From Mycolicibacterium litorale (GTDB taxonomy: Bacteria; Actinomycetota; Actinomycetes; Mycobacteriales; Mycobacteriaceae), in contig NZ_AP022586.1 in the NCBI RefSeq assembly GCF_010731695.1, positions 1,116,001 through 1,180,000 of the forward strand: a stretch of 64,000 nucleotides of DNA. The letters are read 5' to 3'. Numbering within the stretch: the stretch's first letter is position 1; every line of letters starts with the position of its first letter. Both the position numbers and the translations under genes were made by a program. Positions 1 to 8,989 of the stretch are shown here, piece after piece. The notes beneath the pieces are model-generated. The model was given only the letters and a program-made list of their open reading frames with translations. It was not told where the DNA came from and did no database searches.

Positions 1-344
1 ATGGTGGCGATGCCGTTCACCGCGCACCGCCGGTATTCGCCGCGGCGGCACTCGGGGCAGTCTCGGCAGGACCGGAACACCTCAACGGCCACGCGCTGGC
101 CGGCTTGTACACCCCAGCGTTGGCCAGCCGCAGCGCCAACATGTTCGACGATGCCGACGATTTCGTGCCCTGGAACGAATGAGAAGCCGGCAGGCAGGTG
201 TCCGGTGAATTGTTCGTGATCTGTTCCGCACAGACCGCATGCTTCAACTCGCAGGATCGCACCCCGGTCGCCGACGTCGGGGATGGTCATCTGGCGCCGC
301 TGCAGACTCCGCGGTCCGGTCAGCACCATCGCCTCGGCGATCAT
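1..344 (-). CDS. Zinc-dependent alcohol dehydrogenase, N-terminal part (runs off window)
   Basis: This is the first 114 codons of a medium-chain zinc dehydrogenase, read leftwards off the window. The N-terminal GroES-like domain shows the catalytic zinc site (Cys-Gly-Leu-Cys-Gly-Thr-Asp-His, then Pro-Gly-His-Glu) and the start of the four-Cys structural zinc lobe (FRSCRDCPECRRGEYRRC). The ATG at 344 overlaps the stop of the upstream thiolase-like gene as ATGA, so the two are probably translationally coupled. Such enzymes oxidise alcohols with NAD(P); the substrate cannot be told. The C-terminal Rossmann half is outside the window. Confidence 0.85.
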   Translation of the reverse strand, partial: MIAEAMVLTGPRSLQRRQMTIPDVGDRGAILRVEACGLCGTDHEQFTGHLPAGFSFVPGHEIVGIVEHVGAAAGQRWGVQAGQRVAVEVFRSCRDCPECRRGEYRRCAVNGIAT

Positions 345-1846
345 GGAAGCTCGAACCCGGTGAACGACCCTGTGTTTCGGAGGCACACCGTTTTACCTAC
401 GTACATTTCCGCGCCCATCGCCTCGGCGATCTGCGGATCGTCGCTGCGTGCGACGACTCTTTGCCCGTCGGACAGGTGCGCGATGATCGGAGTCCATCGA
501 GGTTGGCCGTCTCGGTCGTAGACGACGGTGTATCCGTCGACTGTCGCGCAACCGGTCGCCTCGTCGGCGCCTGCGACGGCCAGCCGCGATGAATCGATTT
601 GAGCTTGTTCGACCGCCGTGTCGAGCAGTCGCCACCCGGCTGGTGGCGGGGTGGCCGACCACACACCGACCGAATGCTTCGTCGAATACCACCCGAGGCC
701 GGTGACGAGTCCGGCATCGGTTGGGTCGCGTCGGCACCGTCGGACCATCTCCACGATCGAGTGGCTGACGTAATTGTTTCCGGGACCGCCGTGATAAGGC
801 AGGCCTCCGGTTACTGTGAGGCCTCTGTCGTCGAGGGGGTCCAAGTCGAGAGCCTCGGCAGCCATCTCAATTGCCGACGGGAAGCAGGAGTAGAGGTCGA
901 ACCACCGGATGTCGTCGGTGGTCAACCGGCCCGCATCGAGAGCCTTCCGTGCCGCTACCTCGATACCCGATGAGCGGCTGAGGTCCGGCCGTTCCACGGG
1001 GAAGTACACGTCGTTGCAAGTCGCTGCTGACCAGGGAAAGACCCAACGATCGCGCGCGACGCCTAATTCGTCCGCCACCTCGGCCGCCATGAGAATGAAG
1101 GCGGCAGCCATGTCGACGGACATGATGCTGTTGAGCAGCTTGGGATAGGGCAAGCAGACCATGCGGTTTTCCGCGGTGACTTCGCTGAGTTCGGTGGCAC
1201 TTCGTGCGCGTGGGAACCAGGCCTGTTCCGGATGGCGTGCCGCCTCGGCTGTGAACGGGGCCATCAGCGTGCCCAGCCACTCCCGTTGAGCATCGAAGTC
1301 GCGGCCGTGGCGCGCGGCGATCGCGGACTCGAAGATGGGATACACCTCGTGCGGCCAACTCAGACCCACCGACAATTCGGCTTGACTCAGCCCGGGGCGG
1401 GCGTCGCCCAGGGATTCGTCGTCGGAGCGGGGTGGGGGCGGCGAGTCGAGAAGTGCCCCGCCCTGAAGCTTGCGTGCGGAATGCCCGCTCTCCGCCCCGA
1501 CGACCAGGACGACATCTGCACGGCCTTCGCCTATTTCGCCACCCAACACTTCGACGAGATACTGCGGGGTGTTTCCGCCGACGGGACAGCTGATGCGGCG
1601 GGCGGGACTGATGTGCATCGCTTCGGCGATCCTGCTGGCGGGATTGTCGCGCGGTATGACCAGGATGCCCGGAGTCGCGACGGTGTCGATGCGCCGCTCG
1701 ACCGGGCGACTTGCGTCTTTGACCGCGCGGCGTGCGGCTTCTACCGCCAAGTCGATCGGGTCCACGAAGTCGTTCCCGCGATGGGTAACTTCGCCCACGC
1801 CGACGACAACCGGGGTACGCGCTTCTACCAACATCGGCATCGGCAT
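341..1846 (-). CDS. Thiolase-like acetyl-CoA acetyltransferase (Rv1867-like)
   Basis: A 501-residue thiolase-superfamily protein. It begins with the TPVVVGVGEVTHR strand of SCP2-type thiolases. A candidate nucleophile Cys lies in ISCPVGGNTPQ, followed by the VVLVVGAESGHS segment. The C-terminal lobe contains GGLPYHGGPGNNY. It is longer than biosynthetic thiolases (about 390 residues) and matches the roughly 490-residue mycobacterial class typified by Rv1867. A degradative role in acyl-CoA thiolysis is likely, but the exact reaction is unproved. It is cotranscribed with the downstream alcohol dehydrogenase (ATGA overlap) and divergent from a TetR gene, which is the obvious candidate regulator. 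In-frame ATGs at 1840 and 1834 are alternative starts. Confidence 0.8.
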   Translation of the reverse strand: MPMPMLVEARTPVVVGVGEVTHRGNDFVDPIDLAVEAARRAVKDASRPVERRIDTVATPGILVIPRDNPASRIAEAMHISPARRISCPVGGNTPQYLVEVLGGEIGEGRADVVLVVGAESGHSARKLQGGALLDSPPPPRSDDESLGDARPGLSQAELSVGLSWPHEVYPIFESAIAARHGRDFDAQREWLGTLMAPFTAEAARHPEQAWFPRARSATELSEVTAENRMVCLPYPKLLNSIMSVDMAAAFILMAAEVADELGVARDRWVFPWSAATCNDVYFPVERPDLSRSSGIEVAARKALDAGRLTTDDIRWFDLYSCFPSAIEMAAEALDLDPLDDRGLTVTGGLPYHGGPGNNYVSHSIVEMVRRCRRDPTDAGLVTGLGWYSTKHSVGVWSATPPPAGWRLLDTAVEQAQIDSSRLAVAGADEATGCATVDGYTVVYDRDGQPRWTPIIAHLSDGQRVVARSDDPQIAEAMGAEMYVGKTVCLRNTGSFTGFELP

Positions 1847-1942
1847 CCGCTCAGGGCCACGGGGCTGACTTGAGACATAACTGCGATGGTGTCATGTGCG
1901 TGGGCAAGTCACAATGGTGTGCGCTCGCGGCATACTGGCTGT

Positions 1943-2572
1943 GTGTCGACGAGGTTGTTGAGATGGGGCGCCGCCGCGCCGACAGATCGTGGGTCCGCTC
2001 GCGACCGGTTGCTCGATGCTGCCGAGCGGTGCCTCGAGAGTTGCGGTGTGGTGGGCACGACCATGGAGGACATCGGCAGAACAGCGGGTGTGTCCAGGGC
2101 AACGGTGTATCGCTACTTCCCCAGTCGGGAGGCGGTGATGTCGGGTGTCATCATTCGCGCCGCCGAGCGCTATCTCGACCGCATCAGCCCGCGGATCGCG
2201 GCGCACGCCGACCTGGGCTCCGCGCTCGTCGATTTCGTGGAATACACGGTTGAGGCCGCGCGCCGCGAAGAGATCATCGGATTGTTGTTCGGCAGCGACG
2301 AGGAACTCGCCGGCGTGGGTCTCGCGGCGGGGACCTCGACGTCCCTCTTCGAAATCGTCACCGAATTTCTGCGTCCCATCTTCACCAGACACTGGAGTTG
2401 CGTGGAACCGGGCGTCTCCGTCGACGACGCCGCCGAGTGGGTTGTCCGCACGATATTGAGCCTGCTGACTGTTCGAGGGCCGCGGGAGCGCAGTCGTGAC
2501 GGACTCCGGGCGTTTCTGTCGAGGTTTCTCCTTCCGGCGATCCTGGCGGGTGACCACGCTCGACCGATGTGA
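1943..2572 (+). CDS. TetR-family transcriptional regulator
   Basis: The N-terminal TetR helix-turn-helix is clear (TTMEDIGRTAGVSRATVYRYF), followed by a helical ligand-binding domain of unknown specificity. The reading frame is open back to an ATG at 1886. I prefer the GTG at 1943 because the extra N-terminal stretch looks like translated intergenic DNA, but the start is not certain. The gene is divergent from the thiolase/alcohol dehydrogenase pair and upstream of a thioesterase, so it probably controls one or both. No palindrome good enough to call an operator was seen between 1847 and 1942. Confidence 0.85.
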   Translation: MSTRLLRWGAAAPTDRGSARDRLLDAAERCLESCGVVGTTMEDIGRTAGVSRATVYRYFPSREAVMSGVIIRAAERYLDRISPRIAAHADLGSALVDFVEYTVEAARREEIIGLLFGSDEELAGVGLAAGTSTSLFEIVTEFLRPIFTRHWSCVEPGVSVDDAAEWVVRTILSLLTVRGPRERSRDGLRAFLSRFLLPAILAGDHARPM

Positions 2573-2617
2573 CATCTATGGCGTAATGTCTCGACGGCAG
2601 ATGAGGTAGGAGGGCCT

Positions 2618-3055
2618 GTGCAATTCACCACGTTCAACGAACAGGTCGCTGAGCAACTAAAGAGCGCAGCAGAAACCACGGGCGGGTTGGCCGGTTACCT
2701 CGGCTTCCGTCACACCGAATTCACTGCGGGACGGCTCGTCGCGGAGATGGACGCACGCGACGACCTGAAGACGCCTTTCGGGAACCTGCATGGGGGCTGC
2801 TTATCGGCCATGGTCGACCACTGCCTCGGAGTGGTGTTTTATCCCGTGATTCCACTGGGATCTTGGGTCGCGACAACGGAGTTCAAACTGAATCTGCTTC
2901 GTCCGGTCTCTAGCGGCACCTGTGTAGCCACAGCCGAGATCATCTCGCTGGGCAGAACCAGCGGTGTGGCGCGTATCGACATCTGCAACGACGGCAGAGC
3001 GGTGTGTGCGGCCCAGGGAACCGTCACCGTCGTCGCACCGAAGACGAGCTCCTGA
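2618..3055 (+). CDS. PaaI-type hotdog thioesterase
   Basis: A 145-residue single-hotdog protein with the PaaI/4HBT signature GNLHGGCLSAMVDHCLG near residues 52-68, where the Asp and His-Gly-Gly loop form the acyl-CoA thioesterase active site. The GTG start at 2618 is supported by a strong AGGAGGG ribosome-binding site just upstream. The stop overlaps the start of the next hydrolase gene (TGATG). It probably hydrolyses an acyl-CoA produced by the surrounding catabolic enzymes, releasing CoA; the substrate is unknown. Confidence 0.85.
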   Translation: MQFTTFNEQVAEQLKSAAETTGGLAGYLGFRHTEFTAGRLVAEMDARDDLKTPFGNLHGGCLSAMVDHCLGVVFYPVIPLGSWVATTEFKLNLLRPVSSGTCVATAEIISLGRTSGVARIDICNDGRAVCAAQGTVTVVAPKTSS

Positions 3056-3966
3056 TGTCGGCAAAGAGAACAGGCGATTCGTCGGCTCCTGTGGTCGAGC
3101 GCGTGCCCACGGCGGACGGGCTGACGCTGGCGGTCGACCTCTACCGCTGTGATGCGCCGCGGGCGGTCGTGTTGCTCCTTCACGGCGGAGGTCAAAGCCG
3201 ACACGCCTGGGACGTCACCGCCCAACGCCTGCACCAGCGGGGCTACACGGTGGCCGCGTACGACACCAGGGGACACGGGGACAGCGACTGGGACCCCGAC
3301 GGACGCTACGACGGGGACCGGCTTGGATCCGACCTATTGGCCGTGCGCTCATACGCCGATTCCGGCCGCCCCGTCGCCGCGATCGGCGCCTCTCTGGGCG
3401 GCTTGACCATTCTCGGAACACACTTGCTCGCCCCGCCGGACCTATGGCAGGCCGTCGTCCTGGTTGACGTCACTCCGCGAATGGAGATGGAAGGCGCCCG
3501 ACGAGTCGTAGCGTTCATGTCGGCACACCCCGAAGGTTTCGACAGCCTAGAGTCGGCCGCTGACGTGATCGCCGCCTACAACCCGCACCGCCCTCGCCCC
3601 GAAAACCTCGACGGCCTCCGAAAAGTCCTCGCCCGTCGCGAAGACGGTCGCTGGGCCTGGCGATGGGATCCAGCTTTCGTGACGTCGAATTTCCAGTTCC
3701 TGCAGGGTGATCCAGACGAAGGCGCTAAAGACTTCGACATGATGAGCGCGTTCCTTCTTGATGGTGCGAGGCAGGTGTCCGCGCCAACGCTGCTGGTCCG
3801 GGGCCTACTATCTGACATGGTCTCCGAAGAGACAGTAAAGCATTTCCTGACCGTCGTTCCGCACGCGCAAACCGTTGACGTATCGGGCGCGGGACACATG
3901 ATTGCCGGCGACAACAACGACGCATTCTCGACGGCGGTCGTCGAATTCCTCGACAGGACCACATGA
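3055..3966 (+). CDS. Alpha/beta hydrolase
   Basis: A 303-residue alpha/beta-hydrolase fold protein. It has the oxyanion segment LLLHGGGQSRHAW, the nucleophile elbow GASLGG, a late acid region (LLVRGLLSDMV) and a catalytic His in GAGHMIAGD. The frame is open further upstream, but the ATG at 3055 is chosen because it overlaps the thioesterase stop and gives a normal N-terminus. Family members include esterases, C-C hydrolases and epoxide-hydrolase-like enzymes; this one cannot be assigned. It is coupled to the thioesterase, so both may act on the same pathway. Confidence 0.85.
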   Translation: MSAKRTGDSSAPVVERVPTADGLTLAVDLYRCDAPRAVVLLLHGGGQSRHAWDVTAQRLHQRGYTVAAYDTRGHGDSDWDPDGRYDGDRLGSDLLAVRSYADSGRPVAAIGASLGGLTILGTHLLAPPDLWQAVVLVDVTPRMEMEGARRVVAFMSAHPEGFDSLESAADVIAAYNPHRPRPENLDGLRKVLARREDGRWAWRWDPAFVTSNFQFLQGDPDEGAKDFDMMSAFLLDGARQVSAPTLLVRGLLSDMVSEETVKHFLTVVPHAQTVDVSGAGHMIAGDNNDAFSTAVVEFLDRTT

Positions 3967-4017
3967 ACCCTGCTGTCGGTTGACTGCCCATGTAGGGCTG
4001 GCGCCTATCCTGCTCCT

Positions 4018-4638
4018 ATGCCAACTGAACCAGCGCGGGTGTCTTTCCGCCGGCATGTGCGCGAAAAGGTTTTGAGGGCGACACGAGAACTCGCCATCGA
4101 GAAGGGCTGGGATCAGGTCCGGATGAGCGAGGTTGCCGAATCGGTCGGCGTCTCCCGCCCGACGTTGTACAAAGAGTTCGGCGACAAACAGGGGCTCGGC
4201 GACGCGCTTGTGGTGTCGGAGGGCCAGCGCTTTATGGAAGGCATTCTTGCCGTCCTTGCCGAACACGTGGGCGACGTGCGGGGCGGCATCACCGCAGCGG
4301 TGCAATTCACCCTCTGTGAAGCAGAAGACAGCCCGCTCCTCAAGGCAGTTCTGACGTCCAACCCTTCGGGGAATGATCGCGGTGGCTCGTCGTCTACTGG
4401 AGTCCTACCTCTTCTGCCGACGTCGGCTTCCCTGCTTCAGCTCTGCTCCGCGGCTCTGATCACGTGGTTTAACGACCACTTCGACGATCTCGATCCCGAA
4501 GACGTTGAGGAGGTCGCAGATGTTCTGGTGCGACTGACAGTGAGTCATGTTGTACTCCCAGCCGCGGACATCGCCACCACCGGTGAGCGGATCTCCCGCG
4601 TAGCACTCAGGTACCTGGGAGTTGTCCACAGTTTGTAA
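4018..4638 (+). CDS. TetR-family transcriptional regulator
   Basis: A 206-residue TetR protein with the DNA-binding helices VRMSEVAESVGVSRPTLYKEF near residues 37-57. The C-terminal domain is not recognised. It starts 51 bases after the alpha/beta hydrolase and ends 16 bases from the convergent ferredoxin reductase gene. It may control the CYP153 operon, the hydrolase genes, or itself; context alone does not decide. Confidence 0.88.
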   Translation: MPTEPARVSFRRHVREKVLRATRELAIEKGWDQVRMSEVAESVGVSRPTLYKEFGDKQGLGDALVVSEGQRFMEGILAVLAEHVGDVRGGITAAVQFTLCEAEDSPLLKAVLTSNPSGNDRGGSSSTGVLPLLPTSASLLQLCSAALITWFNDHFDDLDPEDVEEVADVLVRLTVSHVVLPAADIATTGERISRVALRYLGVVHSL

Positions 4639-4654
4639 CTAGCAAGCTCTCGTG

Positions 4655-5854
4655 TCAGATCGAGCCGGCGAGGAGCTCTGAGCGGTCAACTCGGAGCTGC
4701 TGGCTGATGGCCCGCTTACTGAACATGAAATCGCGAGGACGGTTGACGCAGTCGGCGGCGATGAGTTCACGATCGCGGAAGTAGAAGCAGCTGAAGTCAC
4801 GGTCACGCGACGGGTCGCCGCTGAAGACCACTTCGTCGTATCCGGTGTTGAGACCGGCGATCTGGAGTTTGAGATCGTACTGGTCGGACCAGAACCACGG
4901 AAGCGCAGCGATTGCGCTGTGTTTTCCGCAGATTGTCGCCGCAGCGATCTTGGCCTGCTCGCCGGCGCTCGATACGGATTCCAAACGAATACGCGAGCCG
5001 TATCGAGCCATGGTGTGGCTGGTGCAGTCGCCGGCGGCCACGATGTCGGGGTCGCTGGTGCGGGCCTGGTCGTCGATCACGATGCCGTTGTCGACGGATA
5101 ATCCTGCGGCCGAGGCGAGCTCGGTGTTCGGCACCACACCGACGCCGACGATGACCAAGTCGGCGGGGATCGGTTCGCCGCCTGCCAGCACGACCTCCTG
5201 CACTCTGCCGTTGCCGGAGAAGGCTTCGACGAGAGCGTGTGTTCGGATCTCCACTCCCTCGCCGTTGTGGATTCGGGTGTAAAACGCGGAAACCTCCGGC
5301 GCGGTGACCCGTTCGAGTACACGCTCGGTTGCCTCGAGGACGGTGACGTTCATGCCGAGCGAACACAGCGAGGCCGCCGTTTCCAACCCGATGTAACCGC
5401 CGCCCACGATCACAACCCTCCGACCCGGTGTAGCGGCGGCACGGATCAACTCGACGTCTGCAGCGGTACGCAGGTAGTGAATTCCGGGAAGATCCACCCC
5501 TGGTGTGGGGAGTCGTCTGGCCCTTGCGCCGGTGCACAACGCGAGCTTGGTGTACGTCAGCGTGTCGCCGGTGCTCAGAGACACACGCTTGGCACTCCGG
5601 TGGATCGCCTCCACGGTCGCATTCAAGAGTCGAATGTGCTGCTTTTCGTAGAAATCAGCGCCGCGAATCAGGAGGTCGTCGAGGCCGTTCTTGCCGGCCA
5701 GGTATCCCTTCGACAACGGAGGCCGGTGGTAGGGCAGTCCCCCCTCGTCGCCGATGAGCACGACCTCCCCAGACCACCCCTCCCTTCGAAGATTAGCTGC
5801 CAACTGCGCGCCGGCGTGGCTCGCGCCGACGATCACCGCTCGTTCGGGAGTCAC
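4655..5854 (-). CDS. FAD/NAD-dependent ferredoxin reductase of the CYP153 system
   Basis: A 399-residue pyridine-nucleotide-disulfide-type ferredoxin/rubredoxin reductase. The FAD-binding start is VIVGASHAGAQLA, the NAD site is VVIVGGGYIGLETAASL, and the second FAD contact is IVAAGDCTSH. It lacks the redox-active CxxxxC of disulfide reductases, as expected. The GTG start overlaps the P450 stop (GTGA), so it is the third gene of the ferredoxin-P450-reductase operon. It moves electrons from NADH to the [2Fe-2S] ferredoxin, which reduces CYP153. It matches the partner reductase found beside CYP153A6 in Mycobacterium sp. HXN-1500. Confidence 0.92.
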   Translation of the reverse strand: MTPERAVIVGASHAGAQLAANLRREGWSGEVVLIGDEGGLPYHRPPLSKGYLAGKNGLDDLLIRGADFYEKQHIRLLNATVEAIHRSAKRVSLSTGDTLTYTKLALCTGARARRLPTPGVDLPGIHYLRTAADVELIRAAATPGRRVVIVGGGYIGLETAASLCSLGMNVTVLEATERVLERVTAPEVSAFYTRIHNGEGVEIRTHALVEAFSGNGRVQEVVLAGGEPIPADLVIVGVGVVPNTELASAAGLSVDNGIVIDDQARTSDPDIVAAGDCTSHTMARYGSRIRLESVSSAGEQAKIAAATICGKHSAIAALPWFWSDQYDLKLQIAGLNTGYDEVVFSGDPSRDRDFSCFYFRDRELIAADCVNRPRDFMFSKRAISQQLRVDRSELLAGSI

Positions 5855-7239
5855 GCACTTGGCCTGGGAGTGAGGCGAACCATCAGCTTGCTGATACCCC
5901 TGACGAAATTCGATTGCACATACTCGGGTTCGCCGACCACCTCGATGTTCTCAAAGCGAGGGAGCAATTCCTCCCACAGGATTCGAAGCTGCAACTCAGC
6001 AAGTCGGTTTCCCATGCACCTGTGCACGCCGAACCCGAACGAGATGTGATTGCGGGCGTTGCTCCTATCGATGATCAACTCATCGGCCCGCTCGAAGACA
6101 CGCTCATCGCGGTTACCAGAGGCGTACCACATCACGACCTTGTCGCCCTTGCGGATGAATTGCCCGTTCAACATGATGTCTTTTTTCGCGACTCGGCGCA
6201 TGTACGCCAACGGGGTCTGCCAGCGAATGATCTCGGATACCATGTTGGGAATCAGGTCAGGGTTCGCCTTCAACTTCTCGAACTGATCGGGGAACTGGTT
6301 CAAGGCGAGAACCCCTCCGCTCATCGAGTTGCGAGTCGTGTCGTTTCCCCCGACGATCAGCAGTACCAAATTGCCGAGGAATTCCATCGGGCGGTCGATG
6401 AGATCCTTAGTGTCCTCGTTGGCCTGCAGCATCGTGATCAGATCGAAGCCCGGTCGCTCCCCGTTGGCGGTACGGGCCGCCTTGTCATGCCAGAGAGCGC
6501 TGAGACCCTTCGCCATGTCGACCATGCCACGAAACACTCTGTCGTTGTCGGAAGGACCACCATTGGCTTGCTCCATGGAGGTGGCGAGGTCCGACCATTC
6601 CACGAGCTTGTGCCGCTGCTCGTACGGGAAGTCCAGCAGGGTCGCGAGCATGCGCGCTGTCAGTTCGATGGAGACGTGGTGCACCCAATTGAACGGCTGA
6701 TCCACCGGTAGATCGTCCAGCACTTCCTGGACACGCGAGCGGATCAGCCCCTCCATCTCGCGCAGGTTCTTCGGCGCGACAACCCCTTGGACGGAAGCGC
6801 GCTGCAAGTCGTGTTGTGGCGGATCCATCGCGATGAACATGGCGATGTCCATGAAGCGGGGCGGTCTCCCGATGATGATGAACGGCTCTGCGGAGAAAGC
6901 CTCGTGGTTCTTGTCGACGGCGATGATGTCCGCGTGGCGGGTCACCGACCAGAACGGGCCGAACGCACTGTGAGCCTGGTAGTGCACCGGCGCCTCGTTG
7001 CGCACGCGTTCGAAGTAGGACTTCCAGCGGCCTTGGCGGTAGAGGAACGGGTTGCTGAGATCGATGTCGGCGATATCAACGTCCTCGACCGGAGGAATGG
7101 GCGTCTCGGTGAAGATCTTCTTACCATTGGTTCCGGTTACCCACCGGCGTGTCTTGTCGTAGAGGTGTGCGCCGCGGATTTGCAGCTCCAGAGGCACGGC
7201 AGACTGGGCTTTGGCGGCCACTGCCGCGGGAATACTCAT
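5851..7239 (-). CDS. CYP153-family cytochrome P450 (alkane/fatty-acid omega-hydroxylase)
   Basis: A 462-residue soluble class I P450. The I-helix oxygen-binding motif is GGNDTTRNSM, the K-helix ExxR is EIIRW, and the heme loop FGFGVHRCMGNRLAE places the thiolate Cys near residue 408. The GGNDTTRNSMSGG and HRCMGNRLAELQLRILWEE stretches are typical of CYP153, whose members hydroxylate terminal carbons of medium-chain alkanes and acids. An upstream in-frame ATG exists at 7260, but a GGAGG site lies between it and the ATG at 7239, so the later start is chosen. Ferredoxin is 30 bases upstream and reductase overlaps downstream, giving a self-contained system. Confidence 0.93.
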   Translation of the reverse strand: MSIPAAVAAKAQSAVPLELQIRGAHLYDKTRRWVTGTNGKKIFTETPIPPVEDVDIADIDLSNPFLYRQGRWKSYFERVRNEAPVHYQAHSAFGPFWSVTRHADIIAVDKNHEAFSAEPFIIIGRPPRFMDIAMFIAMDPPQHDLQRASVQGVVAPKNLREMEGLIRSRVQEVLDDLPVDQPFNWVHHVSIELTARMLATLLDFPYEQRHKLVEWSDLATSMEQANGGPSDNDRVFRGMVDMAKGLSALWHDKAARTANGERPGFDLITMLQANEDTKDLIDRPMEFLGNLVLLIVGGNDTTRNSMSGGVLALNQFPDQFEKLKANPDLIPNMVSEIIRWQTPLAYMRRVAKKDIMLNGQFIRKGDKVVMWYASGNRDERVFERADELIIDRSNARNHISFGFGVHRCMGNRLAELQLRILWEELLPRFENIEVVGEPEYVQSNFVRGISKLMVRLTPRPSA

Positions 7240-7269
7240 TATTGTTTCCTCCAAATCCATGACGTTGTT

Positions 7270-7590
7270 TCAGAGCTGGAACTCAGGTAGCTCGACCGTC
7301 AAGCCATCCCATGCCTCGGAGGCGGACATCTGGCAAGACAGCCTCGACGTCCGCTGACGCTCGGGGTTCATCGCGAGCATCTCCTCTTCGTTGGCGCCGC
7401 AGAGTCCCACCGTGTCCGACCACTCGGGAGCGACGATCACGTGGCACGTTCCGCATGCGGCTTCCCCTCCACAATCGCCGTCGATGCCGGGCACCGCGTT
7501 GTTGACCGCAACCTGCATCAAGGACTGCCCTTCGGCCAAGGGGGCTTCGTACTTCTCGCCGTCGTGAGAGACGAAGGTGACGACTGCCAT
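7270..7590 (-). CDS. [2Fe-2S] ferredoxin of the CYP153 system
   Basis: A 106-residue adrenodoxin/putidaredoxin-type ferredoxin. The cluster ligands are visible as DCGGEAACGTCH (Cys-x5-Cys-x2-Cys) and a last Cys in RLSCQM near the C-terminus. It is the first gene of the operon and shuttles electrons from the reductase to CYP153. In the HXN-1500 operon the order is P450, reductase, ferredoxin, so the gene order here is rearranged. Confidence 0.93.
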   Translation of the reverse strand: MAVVTFVSHDGEKYEAPLAEGQSLMQVAVNNAVPGIDGDCGGEAACGTCHVIVAPEWSDTVGLCGANEEEMLAMNPERQRTSRLSCQMSASEAWDGLTVELPEFQL

Positions 7591-7704
7591 GATTAACTCT
7601 CCTCAATTTGGAACTCCTCTATTTAGCGTTGTCGCGCGTGACCAGCGTCGCTAGGCTCGCAGGAGTCAAAAAGTTGTGTTTTTAGCTCACGCGCAGGGAG
7701 GCAC
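7591..7704. promoter_or_regulatory. Divergent promoter region of CYP153 operon and AraC regulator
   Basis: The 114-base divergent region carries an exact 8-bp inverted repeat, GCGCGTGA at 7634-7641 and TCACGCGC at 7687-7694, about 45 bp apart. TTTAGC also occurs beside both arms, near 7622 and 7682. This arrangement suits an AraC-type regulator contacting two separated half-sites and controlling both directions. The repeats are seen directly; their role as AraC sites is inferred. Confidence 0.5.
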
Positions 7705-8709
7705 GTGAAACTCGACGACTCGGGTATGCCAGCGCTGGCTTTCCTGCAGATGCTGGACAGTGAGGCGCTGGGGCATGACGCCAGCATTGCGCTCCGCAGC
7801 ATCATGGTTCGCGAGCACGTTACCGAGTCGATGTTGGTGGGTCGCGACGCGCAGGTCCCCTTACGGTGGTTCAGGGAGATATATTCCGATTTCGATTGTG
7901 ATCAGGGAACCCGTCTGGGTTTCGCGTTCGCTGAACACGCCAAACTGACGTCCTTTGGGGCACTCAGTGTTCCCTTGGTCAGCGCGGGCTCGGTAGCCGA
8001 GGTTGTCGAGTTGCTTGCTTATCTGCCGGTGATCACCACAGCCCTCAGCCCGACGTTCCATTCGACGGAACGCGGCCTCACGATCGGGCTCACCGGTCGC
8101 ACCGGTGACGCGGGCCTGAACTGCCTGGCCGTCACCTACGGTGGGCTGGCGCTGTTGCGTCTGCTCGACATGCTCGCGGGTGCCGTACCGAATATTGAAC
8201 TGCATTTAAGTCATTCAGCGCCGGAGTCGTGGGTTCTTCATGACGAAGTGTTGGCGGGTCGGATCTTCTTCGACGCCCCCAGCTCGTTCGTCCACGTTCC
8301 CGCGGCTTCGCTCGAGGAGGTCTGTCGATTCTCCGATCCTGTGGCGTACCGGATTGCCGTCACCGATTTGCAGCGAACTCTCGATCAACGACGTGACACG
8401 TCGGTCTCCGAAAAAGTAAGGGACCTGCTCGAAAAAGATCCCGGAAAAACGAACATCAGCCGGACGGCGGGCGAGCTTTCGATATCCCCGAGCACGTTGA
8501 AGCGGCGCCTCCGCGAAGAGGGGACCACCTTTCGCGAATTGCGTCAGTCGTTCTTGCGGGAGCGAGCAATTCTGCGACTTCTCGACAGATCGTTGTCTGT
8601 AAGCGAGATCGCGGCAGAACTCGGGTACGCGGAGCTCACGAACTTCACACATGCCTTCAAACGGTGGACCGGTCGTTCACCGCGCCACTTCAGAAAAACG
8701 CGCGACTGA
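7705..8709 (+). CDS. AraC-family regulator of the CYP153 operon
   Basis: A 334-residue protein with an N-terminal effector-binding domain of the Arabinose_bd (PF12625) type and a C-terminal AraC double HTH. The second HTH is recognisable in LSVSEIAAELGYAELTNFTHAFKRWTGRSPRHFR. The GTG start follows a CAGGGAGG site. It is divergent from the ferredoxin-CYP153-reductase operon, like the AraC gene beside other CYP153 operons, and so probably activates it in response to alkanes or their oxidation products. VirS, the activator of mymA in M. tuberculosis, belongs to the same subfamily. Confidence 0.9.
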   Translation: MKLDDSGMPALAFLQMLDSEALGHDASIALRSIMVREHVTESMLVGRDAQVPLRWFREIYSDFDCDQGTRLGFAFAEHAKLTSFGALSVPLVSAGSVAEVVELLAYLPVITTALSPTFHSTERGLTIGLTGRTGDAGLNCLAVTYGGLALLRLLDMLAGAVPNIELHLSHSAPESWVLHDEVLAGRIFFDAPSSFVHVPAASLEEVCRFSDPVAYRIAVTDLQRTLDQRRDTSVSEKVRDLLEKDPGKTNISRTAGELSISPSTLKRRLREEGTTFRELRQSFLRERAILRLLDRSLSVSEIAAELGYAELTNFTHAFKRWTGRSPRHFRKTRD

Positions 8710-8989
8710 GGGCTATAGATCCGCCCCGGCGTGTGCCGGGCGACCATCGGAACCAGCGGGCTTCACGATCGGCCTCATCTGTCACCTGGACATCGTCGAG
8801 AAACGACACGATCGGCGCGGGTTTCGGTCATCGCAGCACCCTCTTGGGAAGAGGCGCAAGGACATTCCAGAGAATCCATACCGCGCTAGCGGCGGGTGCG
8901 GGCGGGGGTGACGCGGACCTCTAGGCACGCTATGCTAACCGTCGTTCACGTCGGGACCGGCGTTGGACGCGTGGTCGAGAGGAGTCCGG

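Noticed and set aside
8651-8924. Small plus-strand frames after the AraC gene
   Set aside because: They begin inside the AraC gene, lack ribosome-binding sites and show no family pattern; the interval 8710-8989 is treated as non-coding.
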